From Rhipicephalus microplus (lineage: Eukaryota; Arthropoda; Arachnida; Ixodida; Ixodidae): a stretch of DNA of 64,000 nucleotides. The notes beneath the pieces are model-generated. The model did no database searches, was not told the DNA's origin, and worked only from the letters and a program-made list of their open reading frames with translations. The DNA lies in NCBI RefSeq assembly GCF_043290135.1, contig NC_134705.1:40042771-40106770 (forward strand), in the 5' to 3' direction. Below, piece after piece: positions 10,293 to 22,322 of this stretch (positions are counted from its first letter, which is position 1; every line of letters begins with the position of its first letter). The translations under genes were made by a program, and so were the position numbers.

Positions 10293-10716
10293 CATGGAGT
10301 TTCCTAAAATTAACTAGAGGGGACTCTGCCGCCGCGATCATTCATTAACCATGGGAATGATGGGTAGCACACAGATTTGCCAAGTCATCGTGCTTGCAGG
10401 TGGTGAACCACACTTGTGGTTTCATTTATTGCTCTGTTTTGGTTTCGAATGAAAGAACAAAACGTTTTTCAGTTCGTTATCGAGTTTGAAGCGGTAATCC
10501 TAGAAGATGAAGGTGGTGAAGCGTAACTGCCGAACATTTGGAGATTGTTTCGTGACAAAGCAGCTTCAAGCCACGTGAGGCCAGAACGAATGTAAAGTAA
10601 GAAGACTAGGCAAATTCATGTCATACCCGTAATTCCCATGCTCACTGAAGCGCTATGCGTTGCAGCTCCCATAGGTGCCAGAGTTCCCTCTGGTGCATAT
10701 TTAGGAAACTTTATGG
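10293..10716 (-). mobile_element. MITE-like element with terminal inverted repeats, copy 2
   Basis: Read on the minus strand this begins cataaagtttcctaaat, then cagagggaactctggc. It continues with tgggagctgcaacgcat and agcatgggaatta, parallel to copy 1 at 3410. Its other end reads catggagtttcctaaaatt, then ctagaggggactctg, giving inverted ends of about 38 bp. There is no transposase frame. Orientation is opposite to copy 1. Confidence 0.75.
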
Positions 10717-10726
10717 CTACAAGGCT

Positions 10727-10925
10727 TCGCTGCTGACCTAAACATGGTGGGTTCGACCCGATCATGGCGGTCGTATATTTGATGGAGGCAAAATGGCAGA
10801 GTCCCGCGTACTGCGCGATGTCAGTGCAGGCTAAAAGACACCAGGTGGGGCGAATTTCCGGAGCCCTCCACTACGATATCCGTCACAACCGCCTCGGTTT
10901 GGGGACATGAAAACCCAGATATTAT
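10727..10925 (+). mobile_element. Degenerate Ruka-like SINE
   Basis: A diverged copy with gctgacct, gggttcgacccg, tttgatggaggc, gacaccaggtggggcgaatttccggagccctccactac and a decayed 3' end (ggggacatgaaaaccca) runs from about 10727 to 10925. It adjoins the MITE end at 10716. Its sequence is clearly older than that of the neighbouring copy at 10003. Confidence 0.7.
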
Positions 10926-13900
10926 TAGTGGGCATGATGATTGACAGGTGATTTTTATAACCAATAAGATACTTCTCAGTGGTAATATAGTGACGTCACA
11001 AAACAGCACTTCACTCACAGCACTTAATGATTGAAGAACGCACTAGAAATACTATATGGTTATCGCATCAAACGCTTAAATGCAAAGCTTAAGGATGTTT
11101 CTTTTTTCGATGCACTTTATGAACTTCCTGCTTGATATGGCGGTTGAGATACATGCAATTTGTTGCAAGTTCTGTCACGTTGTTTCCCCCTTCAGATTTT
11201 GCGTGCTTTTGTCGAGGCGGTGGCGCCATCTCTTGTTTGACATGAGAGTCATGGACGCTTATAAGTTTTTTTCAGCAGATTTAGGTTAATTATTGCGAAT
11301 ATTTCTTGGTTACACCTGTTAGTTATATTTTAAACTTATTTCACTCACTTTTACTCTGTTTCCAGCATTGCCGAGCGTGACCATGCTCCGTAAAATGAAT
11401 GGACAAAAGCCAGGCGACCAGTCGCCCCCTAATGGGCTCCTCACTAAAATTTACAAGAAAAGAGTTCCACCAACAGCACACGCACGTTACAGCGAGCCAG
11501 TTGATCAACAAATACGTATTTTATATATTTATTTATTTGTGTCCCTTTCTGGGAAATACAATTCTGTTCAATCGAATTCTTCAAAGTGAACAGGTCATGA
11601 CACTTGTACTGGCTGTGTATTCTAAAATTGCCTCCCTACATTACAACACACCCGGCTCTAGATCAACACAGTGCCGCAAACATTGTTCCCGCTGTAGATC
11701 GACCCGAACATATATTTCCCTAGGATTGTAAAAACAGTACGATGGACGGCAAAAAATGGAATGATGCACAAAGAGCACCGATCTTCAACTCGTTTGCAGC
11801 CTCTTTCGCTGCTCTTTAGATGCGAAGAAGCTTATTGTGGAGCTCAAACCGGTGTGCGACATGACCACCCCTACAGCGCATCAGCGTCCCCTCCCCCGCT
11901 GTCTCCTTTCCTACGTTCCCCTCTTCTAAAAAAAGCAAGCCCGAACACACTATTACGTTCGGGCCTGTGTCATATTTTTAGCAATCGTGTGATGGCGTCG
12001 GAGAACGAAATTCTGCAGATGCGCGATAAACCCACGTTGTCCTGCGTGGCGTGGCGATGAACCCTCGTGGCGTATTTCAACTAGAGTTCAGGACATGTAA
12101 CAGCAACTTCCTCTAGAGTAGTTTTATGGTGCATTTCACTTGCACGGACGCGTTAACATTTGGAAAGGTCCTTGAAGTTGACACATGCACTGCTTCTCAT
12201 GTTACTCTAGTTTTCTTTACTTGGAGACAGTGCTTTTTGTTTAAGAAGAAAGTGTCCCCTGCAGGGGTTCACCACGGCTCCCCTCACGTATTTGGGCCGC
12301 GGATATGACGTTATATAAAGTAAGCTAACAGACTACAAAAAAAAAATCAGTTTCGTCACCAGACGTCGATCGCATGATCATTCGCTCCGCGATTCATGGC
12401 ACAAAGCAACTAGGATGATCTTCAGCTTTACGCAGCGGTGCAGCGCTCGTCGTTTGTCCGTTGGTCCGTGGTCACCATGTGTTGAAGAACCAGAAACGCG
12501 ACGGTGGTGATGAGGCCGTGCCGTGGTCTCGGATTTTATGCAGGACGTGAGCGTAGACGGGATTCCAGCTGGCGCGTCCAGCCTGGCCAGGAGCTCGGCC
12601 GTTCTGTTCTTGTGGCTTGCGCTACACGAGCCACGTGGCTCTTTCTTTTTCTGCGAGGCCAGCTGACTGAAACTGGCGTGATGCTACATAAACTCCCCCC
12701 CCCCCGAGTGATTTGCGCTATTTCAAATGATGATGATAACTGACGATCACAATCGGAACCTCTAACCACTAGACCACCGCAGAATGGTCAGCTGTAATTC
12801 ATGTTCTTCACTCGTTTTGTTCACGGAAATGTTTGCCTGTGCTAGGGTCGGAAGTCACGCAAGATTAAACGTGTAGTTGCACGAAGGTGAACAAAATTCA
12901 ATGTACGCATTCTCCTGCAGGATCGACCACCATTGAAGCAGACCATCACATAACGTTCGGTACAGCTGCCAGCACCTTCAACACGAACGCTCCGCCGCGT
13001 GTACTGCAGCAGTTTGATTGACGCTGACACCACGTACGTTTGGGTTCTGTTGCCAAGATGCTAACCATACATGCCGACATACTATTCAAGTATACCGAGG
13101 TATTATCTCGGGAAAAGCGCCCAGCACTTCGCGGCTCGCATCAATCACACTAGACTTGGCCACGCATCGAAATGTTCATGCTAAAGGTACTGACGGTTGT
13201 ACACGAACAGAAAGCAGAAGCACTCATCGCATAGGAAAGGCAACCACTTACTCTTCTCAATTGATGCTTAGGCGAGAGAAGAAACACGATGAAAAATCTT
13301 GGCACTTTTCCAAGCATGCAGAGCAGCAAAGCTCTACCGACCTTCGTCTTCTTCTTCTTTGAGTGGTGGTAAAGACAATGATTAGAACCCCACAACTCGT
13401 CACAGCGAGCAACCGAGAGGTAGCTTCCCCAGTGAAAAAAAAAAGCCTGATGAAAATTAGGAAAGCAATATTAATCTTTAAAAAAAGCATGATTTTGCCC
13501 AGATAATTTAACGCAGCGATTGGGTGTCATAAATTTATGCTTCAAGAAAAAAATCTCAGTGGTGTGTGGGAGATCTGGCAAGTAATGAGCGCATAGTTGT
13601 TTTTGTGTTATTCTGATAGTAACACTTACAGCAATATGCGCTCACAGGCTCGTATCCAGCAAGCTCATGTCTCAAGCAAAGTCTGGTTTCCTCACTGAAA
13701 GGCATGACAGAACTGCGCAAATTCAACCTACGAAGATGACAAATACAACGTGACAAGCTCCCTCGACATGAGTTTGTTACGAGATAGTTAAAAGCAATTG
13801 GACTCCTTTATTATCGACAGTTTACAAAGAAAACAAAATCACCGCTATAATGTCTCTATTCATCAAGCATTTATGACTATTTCTCTGTAATTTATGGAGC

Positions 13901-14105
13901 TATCTCTACAGTACCAAACGATAAATTGGGCTATATTATGCAGTTTTAATAGAGAAGACGCAAGGCTTTGTGGTGGCGTTTGTTGTAGCTGCGCATACAT
14001 GATATAGGGCAACTTCAATGGTGCCTGCGTTACTATTTCGAATTGTTATACGTATATACCCAGACAACTTTAATGCTCCGAGCCCTATCTTAAAAGAGTT
14101 CATTC
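10926..14105. other. 3.2 kb without a recognisable gene
   Basis: Open frames are short and none resembles a known protein. At 12744-12785, on the minus strand, the sequence gcggtggtctagtggttaga is a tRNA-like SINE head with an A-box, cut off by ATG repeats at its side. An 8-bp inverted repeat (gcccgaac/gttcgggc) lies at about 11938-11963. The rest holds homopolymer runs and nothing I can name. Confidence 0.5.
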
Positions 14106-14495
14106 GCTAACCTTCGGAGTGTTTTATCGGCAAACCGTGAATCATCCGCTGAACGCGTTGGTTTGTCGTCTGTCTGTCTGTATATTTCACGCTCAGACGG
14201 ACGGGCGCATTGACGAACGCAGGGACTGACGAATAAAGGGACAGACGCATGCACGGATGCGCGAATGGACGAAGGCACGGCCAGACGCACGGATAGACGC
14301 ATGAGTAGACGGACGCGCGCATGGGCGCACGCATGTACGAATGCATGGTCGTACGGATAGACAGACGAACAGACAGACAGACGCACGGACAGACGTACAG
14401 ATGGACGGATGCATGAATGGACGGCAGCGAGAACGAACGAACGGCCAGAAGCGCGGATGGACTGATGGACGCTTCTCCCCACTCATCATCAATAA
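14106..14495 (+). repeat. GTCT/GACG-rich dispersed repeat, copy A
   Basis: The block begins with a unique-looking head (ggttttatcggcaaa-type sequence, gtgaatcatccgctg), passes through a short GTCT tract, then 200 bp of GACG/GACA variants. It ends cgcttctccccactcatcatc. The head and the inverted form of the end recur in copy B, so the tetranucleotides are internal to a repeat with related ends. Long frames rich in Arg, Ser, Val and Cys here are repeat artefacts. Confidence 0.65.
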
Positions 14496-14584
14496 GTCCG
14501 TGAATATGCAGTGAGTTTTTTATCTACCTTATGCCGCAGGACATACTGGCGCCAATCGAAAAAAATCGTGGATTATCCACGGAG

Positions 14585-15445
14585 CGAATGATGATGAGTG
14601 TGGCGAAGCTTCGAAGGGTTTTATCGGCAAATCGTAAATCATCCACTGGCTTCGTTTGTCCGACTGTCTGTCTGTCCGCCCGTCTGCCTGTCTGTCCATC
14701 CATCTATCCGTCGGTTCATCCGTCTGTCTTTCTGTATGTCCATTCGTCTGTCTGTCTGTTTGTCTGTCTATCCGTCTGTCTGTATGTCTGTCCGTCGGTC
14801 GGTCTGTTCAACTGTCTTTCTGTATGTTTGCCCGTCTGTCTGCCTGTCCATCCATCCGTCCATCTGTCTGTCAGTATGTATGTATGTATTTGATTGATTT
14901 GTGGGGTTTAAAGTCCCAGAACCACCATATGATGATTAGAGACGCCGTAGTGGAGGGCTCCGGAAATTTGGCCACCTGGGGTTCTTTAACGTGCACCCAA
15001 ATCTGAGTACACGGGCCTACAAAATTTTCGCCTTCATTGGAAATGCAGCCGCCGCAGCCGGGATTCGAGCCCGCGACCTACGGGTCAGCAGCCGAGTACC
15101 TTAGCCACTAGACCACCACGGCGGGGCATATGAATGTATGTATGTACGTACGTATGTATGTATGAATGTACGTACGTATGTATGTATGTATGTATGTATG
15201 TATGTATAACGTATGTATGTATGTCCGCCCATCTATGCGCCCAACTGTCCGTCTGTCATTCCTTCCGTCCGTCTGTCAGCTTGTCCATCCGTCCGTTCGT
15301 CCATCTAGTGAACCCTACAAGTACCGCCATCTCGCACATTTTATTTATATACAAGTACCGCTATCCAGCGAACATTTCAAGGACTAACACGGGAGGTGTC
15401 TACTACATACAAGAGACACACGACTCACGCCTGACGGAGCTTCGC
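14585..15445 (+). repeat. GTCT/GTAT-rich dispersed repeat, copy B, split by a SINE
   Basis: The head atgatgatgagtgtggcgaagc..ggttttatcggcaaatcg leads into GTCT/GTCC tracts (14670-14875), then GTAT tracts. A SINE interrupts at 14888-15126, after which GTAT/CGTA tracts resume to about 15230 and GTCC tracts to about 15305. The left end is the inverted counterpart of the right end of copy A. Confidence 0.6.
14888..15126 (-). mobile_element. Ruka-like tRNA-derived SINE, near full length
   Basis: Read on the minus strand it starts gccgtggtggtctagtggct (A-box region of a tRNA-like head) and continues through cgcgggctcgaatcccgg (B-box), the body gctgcatttccaatgaagg and ggtgcacgttaaagaacc. It ends gggactttaaaccccacaaa with tcaatcaaat as tail. 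This is the best copy of the family here. The internal A and B boxes would serve as an RNA polymerase III promoter. Both sides are GTAT microsatellite, so it inserted into copy B of the GTCT/GTAT repeat. Confidence 0.9.
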
Positions 15446-15826
15446 CCGTAAACACTTACACCAGCCTCCACTCAAGGGAACCATGCGCAGATGCGAAGCA
15501 GCGGGCGCTGATGCTTACACTGGCAGTGACGGTGACGCTAGCGCTCATCAAGTGAAAACCAAGTAAAGATACCCACGATTGAATTCTGAACACGCGATCC
15601 AGTGAACCGTTGTGCAGCGCGAGCAGTCGGTTTACTAGCAGACCCAGCCTGCGTCGGCCTTGAAAGGCAAGAAAGGGCGAGGAGAACGACAGTTTTGTGG
15701 CTGTCGTCCTGAGCCCGCACGAGACACCGGCATGCGCAGGGGTGGGGGATAGGCACGGAACAGCTTTACATAGGCTAGTCAAAGAGCTGCTTCGCATTAA
15801 AAAAACAGCATGCCCTGTGAGTCTTC
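15446..15826. other. Unassigned, resembles a second stretch at 16.3 kb
   Basis: The minus-strand frame covering this stretch has no family resemblance. The phrase agggaacc..gatgcgaagcagc near 15475 is echoed by agggaactc..gatgcgaagcagc near 16335, suggesting two members of a dispersed repeat. Confidence 0.4.
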
Positions 15827-15880
15827 CTGCAGCCAAGGTGTAAGATACAAAATAATTTGTATCTTACACCGTGGCTGCAG
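15827..15880. repeat. Near-perfect 25-bp hairpin with 4-base loop
   Basis: The left arm (15827-15851) begins ctgcagccaagg and the right arm (15856-15880) is its complement with one mismatch (24 of 25 paired). The loop is ataa. Such a compact palindrome could be an element end, a cruciform or an RNA hairpin; nothing around it decides between these. Confidence 0.8.
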
Positions 15881-17957
15881 CCTTGCAAGCCACTCTGCAT
15901 GGCAAGTGAGGGGCCCTGCATTGAGGGCCTTTTTAACTACATTTTTATGATGAAAATTAGGAGCATCAGCTCGCGCAAGTAACCCAAACTCATATGAAGG
16001 TTTCCACACCAGCACATGGACACAACGAAGGGAAACAAACGTAGGAGCGAATGCTTTCGAAAATTACTATTTATATTTTTTGTCTCCGTGTGCTCGCGTG
16101 AAAACCGTTAAGGTGACTCTGTTGAAGCTAGGCCGAATCGCAATTTCGCTTTATGCTGAACTGCTGTATGACGCGGAATTGAGATTCCGATCAGCAAGAT
16201 ACTAAACGTTACTTGTGAATGTGTCCATTCCTGGAGCACATTTCACGTTATATTGTAGATATGGGATCAGAAACGGCTTCTACAATTACTAAGCGGCCAT
16301 TTTTCTAAAAACGAATTAGAGGCATCGTCCGAAAGGGAACTCTGATGAGATGCGAAGCAGCAGCGTTGCGCACGGGTGGCGTCACGAGTTGAACGGCGCT
16401 AACGCCGGTGCCGCGATGAGCGCCGGAAGACTCGTTAGAATCGATGGCTGGCGTAGGTCTTGTTTCTTCAGAGCGGACACGGGCACTGGACTGCAGCTGG
16501 CGCACGTTCCGCCTTGACTACCACGGCCTTTTGATCGGTGAAGTGCATGCTGAGTGGTTCTAGCAGACATTCGACGCCGAAGTTAGAACAGACCAGATCA
16601 ATGCACGGTTTCCTTTATCGTGGCGGGTAGTACTCGTAGCACCGAAACGCACTTCAGCGAGTGCACTTCAGACATGTAATCGACAAGTCATCCTCCTCCT
16701 TCTCCACTGACGTCAACGTTGAAGTCAACTGTGACAAGAGGTGCGCGTCGACACGCCTTGCTGCAATAAGTCTGCGTCTTCTCCAGACAGCGCTGAAGCT
16801 GTTTTTTTTTTTTTGGACGGTTGGGAGCAAAGTACAGCGCGAGTTTCGTGACGTCACAGACACCTATGGCAAGCACTTGGATCAGAAGCGTCTTATAGAA
16901 GTTCTAGGCTATTCTTTCAAATCGCCTTCTGATCGGTATAAATAAACAGTGATCAGTATGAAATAAACAGTGACTCATCCACAAGGCTTGTCGAAAAAAG
17001 TGCCTCTTTTTTTCTTCAATCAACTACCTCATCATCCGTGCCACGAGGATTGTGGACCCTCACGTGCGATCTAAACTTCCAACGTACCACCTAACTTTCG
17101 AGCTGGTTTCGATCAGCAACGTGCTACCAACTGACATGGTGAAGTTCAAATGCGTGTCGGTGAATGACGTCGGTCCAACCGACATTTACGTGCAAAGTAG
17201 ATGCCAGATCGAAATGTCCATCTAACGCGCGAGAAGTGCCTCCGCGTCGACATGTTTCCGGTAATCGATGGTAGTTTCCGTTGCAACATAGACACTATAT
17301 GCGACGCCTGAAACATCGAGTACATGCGGAGTTTTTATCTGCACTGTGTTTGTTTTCAACATCGGTATTCATCATCCCTGAAAGCGAACCTCGCACTAGC
17401 CAACACATTTCGGTGATGTGAAAACGTACGTACTTATATAAGTATATTCGCGGATCGTACGACGGTGAAACATTCATTGGCTTCGGTGCAAATAGCTTTC
17501 GTGTGTTCCCAAGCTAATAACAAGCGTGCGCTGCTTGGTAGCAGTGGGATGTGACTTCGTGTGGGTACCACCGACGCTGACACATTCAGTTCATCTACAA
17601 GATAGAAACCCGAACGTGCATTGTTGTGGTGATATAAAAAGAAAGTCGCATGTTTAAGTGCTGCTGTTATTGCCTGCTATTTCACTTCTAGCTTATGCGG
17701 CTTCTCTGCCACGCTCACAAGCACATACGTTGTTTGGAAGCATTCTTACACACACATTCTTAATTTCTAGCTCATTTTTTTTAATTTTCTTTATTTGTTG
17801 AAATATACAATACAAAGGATCATCAGACTGCTTGAACCCGTAGCCAATGGCCAGTCCTATGTCCAAAAAGAAAATGTATGTAGTGATGCAGGCTTTTTGT
17901 TACATAAAAAGCAACTAACACTCCGAAACACAGGCTGTTGTACAATACTCGTACCCT
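15881..17957. other. 2 kb without a recognisable gene
   Basis: Short frames only. 16320-16560 is moderately GC-rich and resembles part of 15446-15826. No repeat array or coding resemblance was found in the remainder. Confidence 0.45.
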
Positions 17958-18014
17958 CTTCGTGCCCAACGACAATCTTCGTGCCCAACGACAATCTTCG
18001 TGCCCAACGACAAT
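17958..18014 (+). repeat. Three tandem copies of a 19-bp unit
   Basis: The unit cttcgtgcccaacgacaat occurs three times head to tail without change at 17958, 17977 and 17996. Confidence 0.9.
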
Positions 18015-19244
18015 AAAAACTATAATCGCGATAGTGTGAAAAGGTGCGCCAACGCAAGTAATAACTAATGTGTACATAATCTGGCGAAGCCTTCGAACAG
18101 TGGGTCTTCCTCTCGAGCACCTTCTAGGGGGTCGCCCTTTTAGAAAAAAAAGAAGAGCAGCTCGTGCAGAGAGTCGGTACCCGCATTGACTGTCGCTGTC
18201 AAGCATCATTGACAATTGTCCGCCAATAAAGGTCTCAACAATTTAGTGGAGGTGTAACAACATAAACAAGACAAACTCACAGACATGTTAAGTAGCCAAC
18301 CATACCAGTATCCATATTCCCAAATGTAATAAAAATACAACACTCATTGCTAGGCCACAACAACATTCACAATCCAGAACAGCGGCACGCATTTTGAAAA
18401 ACGCACACACCGAATTCTGATACGCATAGCTATAGGCATACAATGGCGCTTCTCTGTCGTTTTACAGTTCACTATAATATAACACGCACTTTGTTTACAT
18501 CTGGACAGATAACTGAAAACCTTGTGAGTGAGAAGCACCTGATTTGAAATCAGCTGCACGATGACACGATAGTAGGAAGAGAAGGTCACCACATGTATGC
18601 ACGGAATGAATGAAGGTGCACTAGTACTGTACTGCACTTTGTTTTGAAGTAATGAAAAAATGGACTCATGTGACTTATGAGACCGTTCAGAACTGTGCAT
18701 GAATTTTTCTGTTCCGCCAGACTTTAATGAGCTGAAGATATTATTAGATGGTTTCGAACATTGAATCTTTGTATGTCTCCAAAGACTGCTTCATTTCTGT
18801 TCAGTTTTCAGTATACGCATTAACTTGGAATATATATGCATGCACTTAAGCATGTTCAAAATATCAAGATATTCAGTTTAGCTGTGTTGGAAAACTTGCC
18901 GAAACTTCAGAAGCCTTCAACACAGCACTTATCTGCAATCACAATCAAGCTTAGAAGCCATTTTTAGTGCTCTCTAACACGTTCAAATGTTATCAAACAC
19001 TGGAATGGTTTACTTGGTTTGGTTCGTGATACCAGTGTGTCTGACTTTTTGTAGGTTCTTGTTCTATTTCTCTCAATTTTATATTTCTCTCATTTCTTAC
19101 CGGGCTTCACTTAGGAGGTTGTGATATTTGTTTATGTTGGCACATTTATTGCGATACTACTGTTTCCACGCTTTCATTTTGTATTTATGTACATAACTCC
19201 TGCAGTAGCCGTGCATTGGGCTGCAGTATTTGAAAATAAATAAA
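18015..19244. other. Unassigned AT-rich stretch
   Basis: No gene, repeat array or known element seen; frames are under 120 codons and show no family features. Confidence 0.45.
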
Positions 19245-19970
19245 TATACCATTCGAAATGGTTCCACGCAGTGCTCGGTTCCAATCTTATGACAGAGATC
19301 TGTTGCATCATGAAGTGTCGGGGGTGGTTTATTGCATTGTAAAACATTTTCGCTGCAGACAACGTTCAAAGGCCTTCCGCACAGGATTTAGTTGCAATCT
19401 TGTGACCGATATCTGTGACTTCATGAAGTGTTGTGTGCGATTTGTGTTTCTAGGGAGTATTTTGACTATAGACAACGTCCAGAAGTCTTTCATGCAAAAT
19501 TCAGTTGCAGTCTTTTGAGCAATATCGCACACATCATAAAATGTCAGGATTAGTTAGTTGCGTTGAAGCATTACTCGACTACAGGCAATGCCCAAAATCA
19601 TTCTACGCATTGCTTGGTTTCAATCTTTCGTCAATACCTGTTGCATCATTGAAAGCCAGGTGTGGGTGTGCTTTCTTGCATCAGAGGATATTTCTAAAAC
19701 ACACATTGTCAAAAGCCTTCTATACAGGGTGCCGTTGCAATCCTATGATTGATATCTCTGACATCACGAAGTGTCGGGTGTGGTCTTTAGAGAATATTAT
19801 GACTACAGAGAACGTTCAGAAGTCTTTCATACAGGATTCAGTTGCAGTCCTTTGAGTAATATCTGTCACATGATGAAGTGTCAGTCACAGTTAGTTGCGT
19901 TAGAGCACATTTCGACTACACACTATGCCCGAAAGCATTCTACGCAGTGCTTGGTTCCAGGATATTCACC
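19245..19970 (+). repeat. Satellite of about 115-bp monomers in trimeric higher-order repeat
   Basis: The landmark ca(a/g)tc(t/c)t(a/t)tga..atat(c)tgt recurs at about 19280, 19394, 19510, 19621, 19738 and 19852, spaced 111-117 bp. Monomer 1 resembles 4 (gcttggtttcaatct type), 2 resembles 5 (aaagcct/ggcct..ttgcaatc type) and 3 resembles 6 (agaagtctttcat..ttcagttgcagtc type). Like monomers are 341-344 bp apart. This gives two copies of a three-monomer higher-order unit plus a partial start of another at the right edge (agtgcttggttcc). Confidence 0.8.
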
Positions 19971-22322
19971 ATATTAGTGAATTTGGTAGTGCAGGTATGG
20001 CAACCTGGTGACTAATACACCTTGGTTTTTTTTATAAACCTGATTTATAAACATAATGAGGGGGCGACCGCCCCGCTTAGTCACCGAAAAAAGGGGGGAG
20101 GCGCAATGTTAGCTCCATAGATTATTATATTACGGAGGTGATCGCTAAGGCAGCCCCTACATTGACATAATATAGAGAGGGGTACTGCAGCGAACACCCT
20201 TGAGGAGAACCCTGCGCACGCCTATGATAAACGTACATTATCCCAGACGTGAATTTTCGTTCGCGGGAGTGGTGCACGCACCGCCGTTGATTTCTGGTGC
20301 ATACCGCTGTAGTTACTGTGCTCGCTGAGATGTCAATTACTTTACAATAGTCAGAACTGGGGCGGGTGAAGAACTATCAGTACTTCAACGTGCTGTCATA
20401 CCTTCGGCGTAGTACGAATCCGCTCCAGTTCAGAACGCGCCGTTCCGTGCTGAACTAGGACAGTTTTAAGCCAAACGATAAAGCAACACTGCGCCTCAGC
20501 CTTGGACGCGTGGGCGTCAACGCGGTTGCCGCGTGCCAGTGGTTGCGCGCCCTTTTTCTCCACAGGGGCGACTAGAAGCGTTTGACGCGTAGGCGCCATG
20601 CGAATGCGTGCCAGTGGTTGGCCCTTTACACGTGGCTAAAGCCAAGTCTAACAATATTTGATGATATTGGTGATCATTGCGATGCCACACTAGTGGTACT
20701 GAATGAGGAAATGTTACATTATTGCCTCGACGTCAACCACCTAGTTTTGTTTTCATAGGAATACTGCTTCTTCAACACATGGGGCTGATTTATTTAAAGG
20801 ACGGGCGTAAGCGTGCTCGCTCATCATATTTAAAGCAATGATGTTCTGTTAATGATTGAATGTTGTCATAATATTATGCCCTAAAATCGCAGCTGAAGCA
20901 TGGCCACTGCTGAAATTTACAAAAGTGTCAATATCTGGTTTCATTAGCGCGTTTCATATGTTGTTTTTAACTAAAACCAAGAGCGTTCCAATTTCGCTGT
21001 TTCAATTCGACGACCCGGCCTGCAGCGTCCTGTAAGCAAATAAGCCACACGTGTTTGACACCTAGCATAATCTCCGCGTAAACGAGAACTAGCTGGATAA
21101 TATCGAGACTAATGTAACATTTCCTCGTTCAGTAGAGACACGGAGACACAATTACCAAAACCTCATCAAGTGCAGAATGCTATCAATGTATTCACTTCGG
21201 GTCAGTAGAAAACCACGCGGTGTGCAGAAAACTTTTTCGGAAGGGTGGAATAAGTTTGGCTTCACCAATATAGTCGATATCATCAAATGTTATAGACTTG
21301 GCTTTTTGCCCCTTGGGACGTAAACGAACAACATGCGAACTCGCCTCTTTGGATTTCTGGTATTGCTGTCGATGATCCACGTCTTATTGGATGCCTGGTT
21401 GTGGCTGGCGATTCACTCGTGCACGCCGCTGTCCATGCACATGTCGATGCAGAGGCACTTTACGCTACATAACCGGAGCGACTTTACACATTTAAACTAT
21501 CACCACCTAATCGAAACCACTCGCAAGTGCCTTACCGCTCGGTAGCGCATTGGCGTGAGCAGCCGGCAGCGAAATAGCGAGGGTGCTTCCGCACAGTGGA
21601 ACTGCCATGAACACCACTTTGTGTGTGCGAGCGTACGTTCGCGGGCGCGCGCCCCCAGCCACGGGACCTTGAGAGGAAGAACCAATAGCGAGCGAGCAGT
21701 CCTGACGGAGCGGTGGGCTTCCTCATTACTGTTTTCCTTTTCTCTTTCGTGTGCAATGCAGCACCAGCATTTCGACATACGGGCTCCAGCCACGCCTACA
21801 AGGCTTGATTTGATGCTTACGTTCTTGGTATGCAATAATCAAGCAGTGTGCGTCGGCTCGTTATACCAGTGAAATATATATTTATAGTTGGTCACACATT
21901 ACCTTCGTCTTCTTTCCCGCTGTTTTGCCTATTTACAAATATGAAATTATGTTTGCACTTTTGATCACGATCGAGCCAATTTGGAATATAATTCTTTCGT
22001 CGCTTTGGGCTAATTCGTTAACTGTGTGACGAAACCAGCTTTATAATTTTTCAACTGAATTGAGCTGGGGATAGTGACCGAGAGTGGCAGTGTGACGCTT
22101 CTGTTAGCGCGGCTCTAGTATTGCGCTCGTATTACAATCGCGGATCAGGACACCTGATGATAGTTGATCGAACCATTGATCGAAAGCCTTGTCGTGTCTA
22201 ACATTTCTCTCGCTTAAGGTCTGAAAGTTGCATTAAAATAGCGCTAGCTGCAAATTTACTGTTTTACCGATCAGACTGACTTAGTCGTATGCAGCCGACA
22301 TACTGACCAACTCTGTTGGTCA
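19971..22322. other. 2.3 kb without a recognisable gene
   Basis: No repeat array or element was identified. A 62-codon minus-strand frame at 21192-21380 (with GQKAKSITFDDIDYIGEA) looks more protein-like than its surroundings, but I cannot place it. 21560-21760 is GC-rich. Confidence 0.4.

Noticed and set aside
14888..15126. tRNA gene
   Set aside because: The A and B boxes belong to a SINE head: the acceptor stem does not close and the standard SINE body follows.
14090..15451. Cys/Val/Ser/Arg-rich frames that look like repeat proteins
   Set aside because: They arise from GTCT, GACG and GTAT tetranucleotides, with several frames open at once on both strands.
15456..15836. 126-codon minus-strand frame as a secreted protein
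   Set aside because: No family resemblance; the ATG-like start depends on a non-standard start and the sequence echoes a dispersed repeat at 16.3 kb.
15827..15880. miRNA precursor
   Set aside because: Stem of only 25 bp and a 4-base loop, too short for a normal precursor and without any sign of a mature product; kept only as a hairpin.
19245..19970. Repeated frames as a zinc-finger or repeat protein
   Set aside because: Stops fall in every frame and the period is not a multiple of three across monomers (111-117 bp), so this is satellite DNA.
21192..21380. 62-codon minus-strand frame with ITFDDIDYIGEA as a gene
   Set aside because: It reads protein-like but has no partner copy, no recognisable family and no context; not enough to call.
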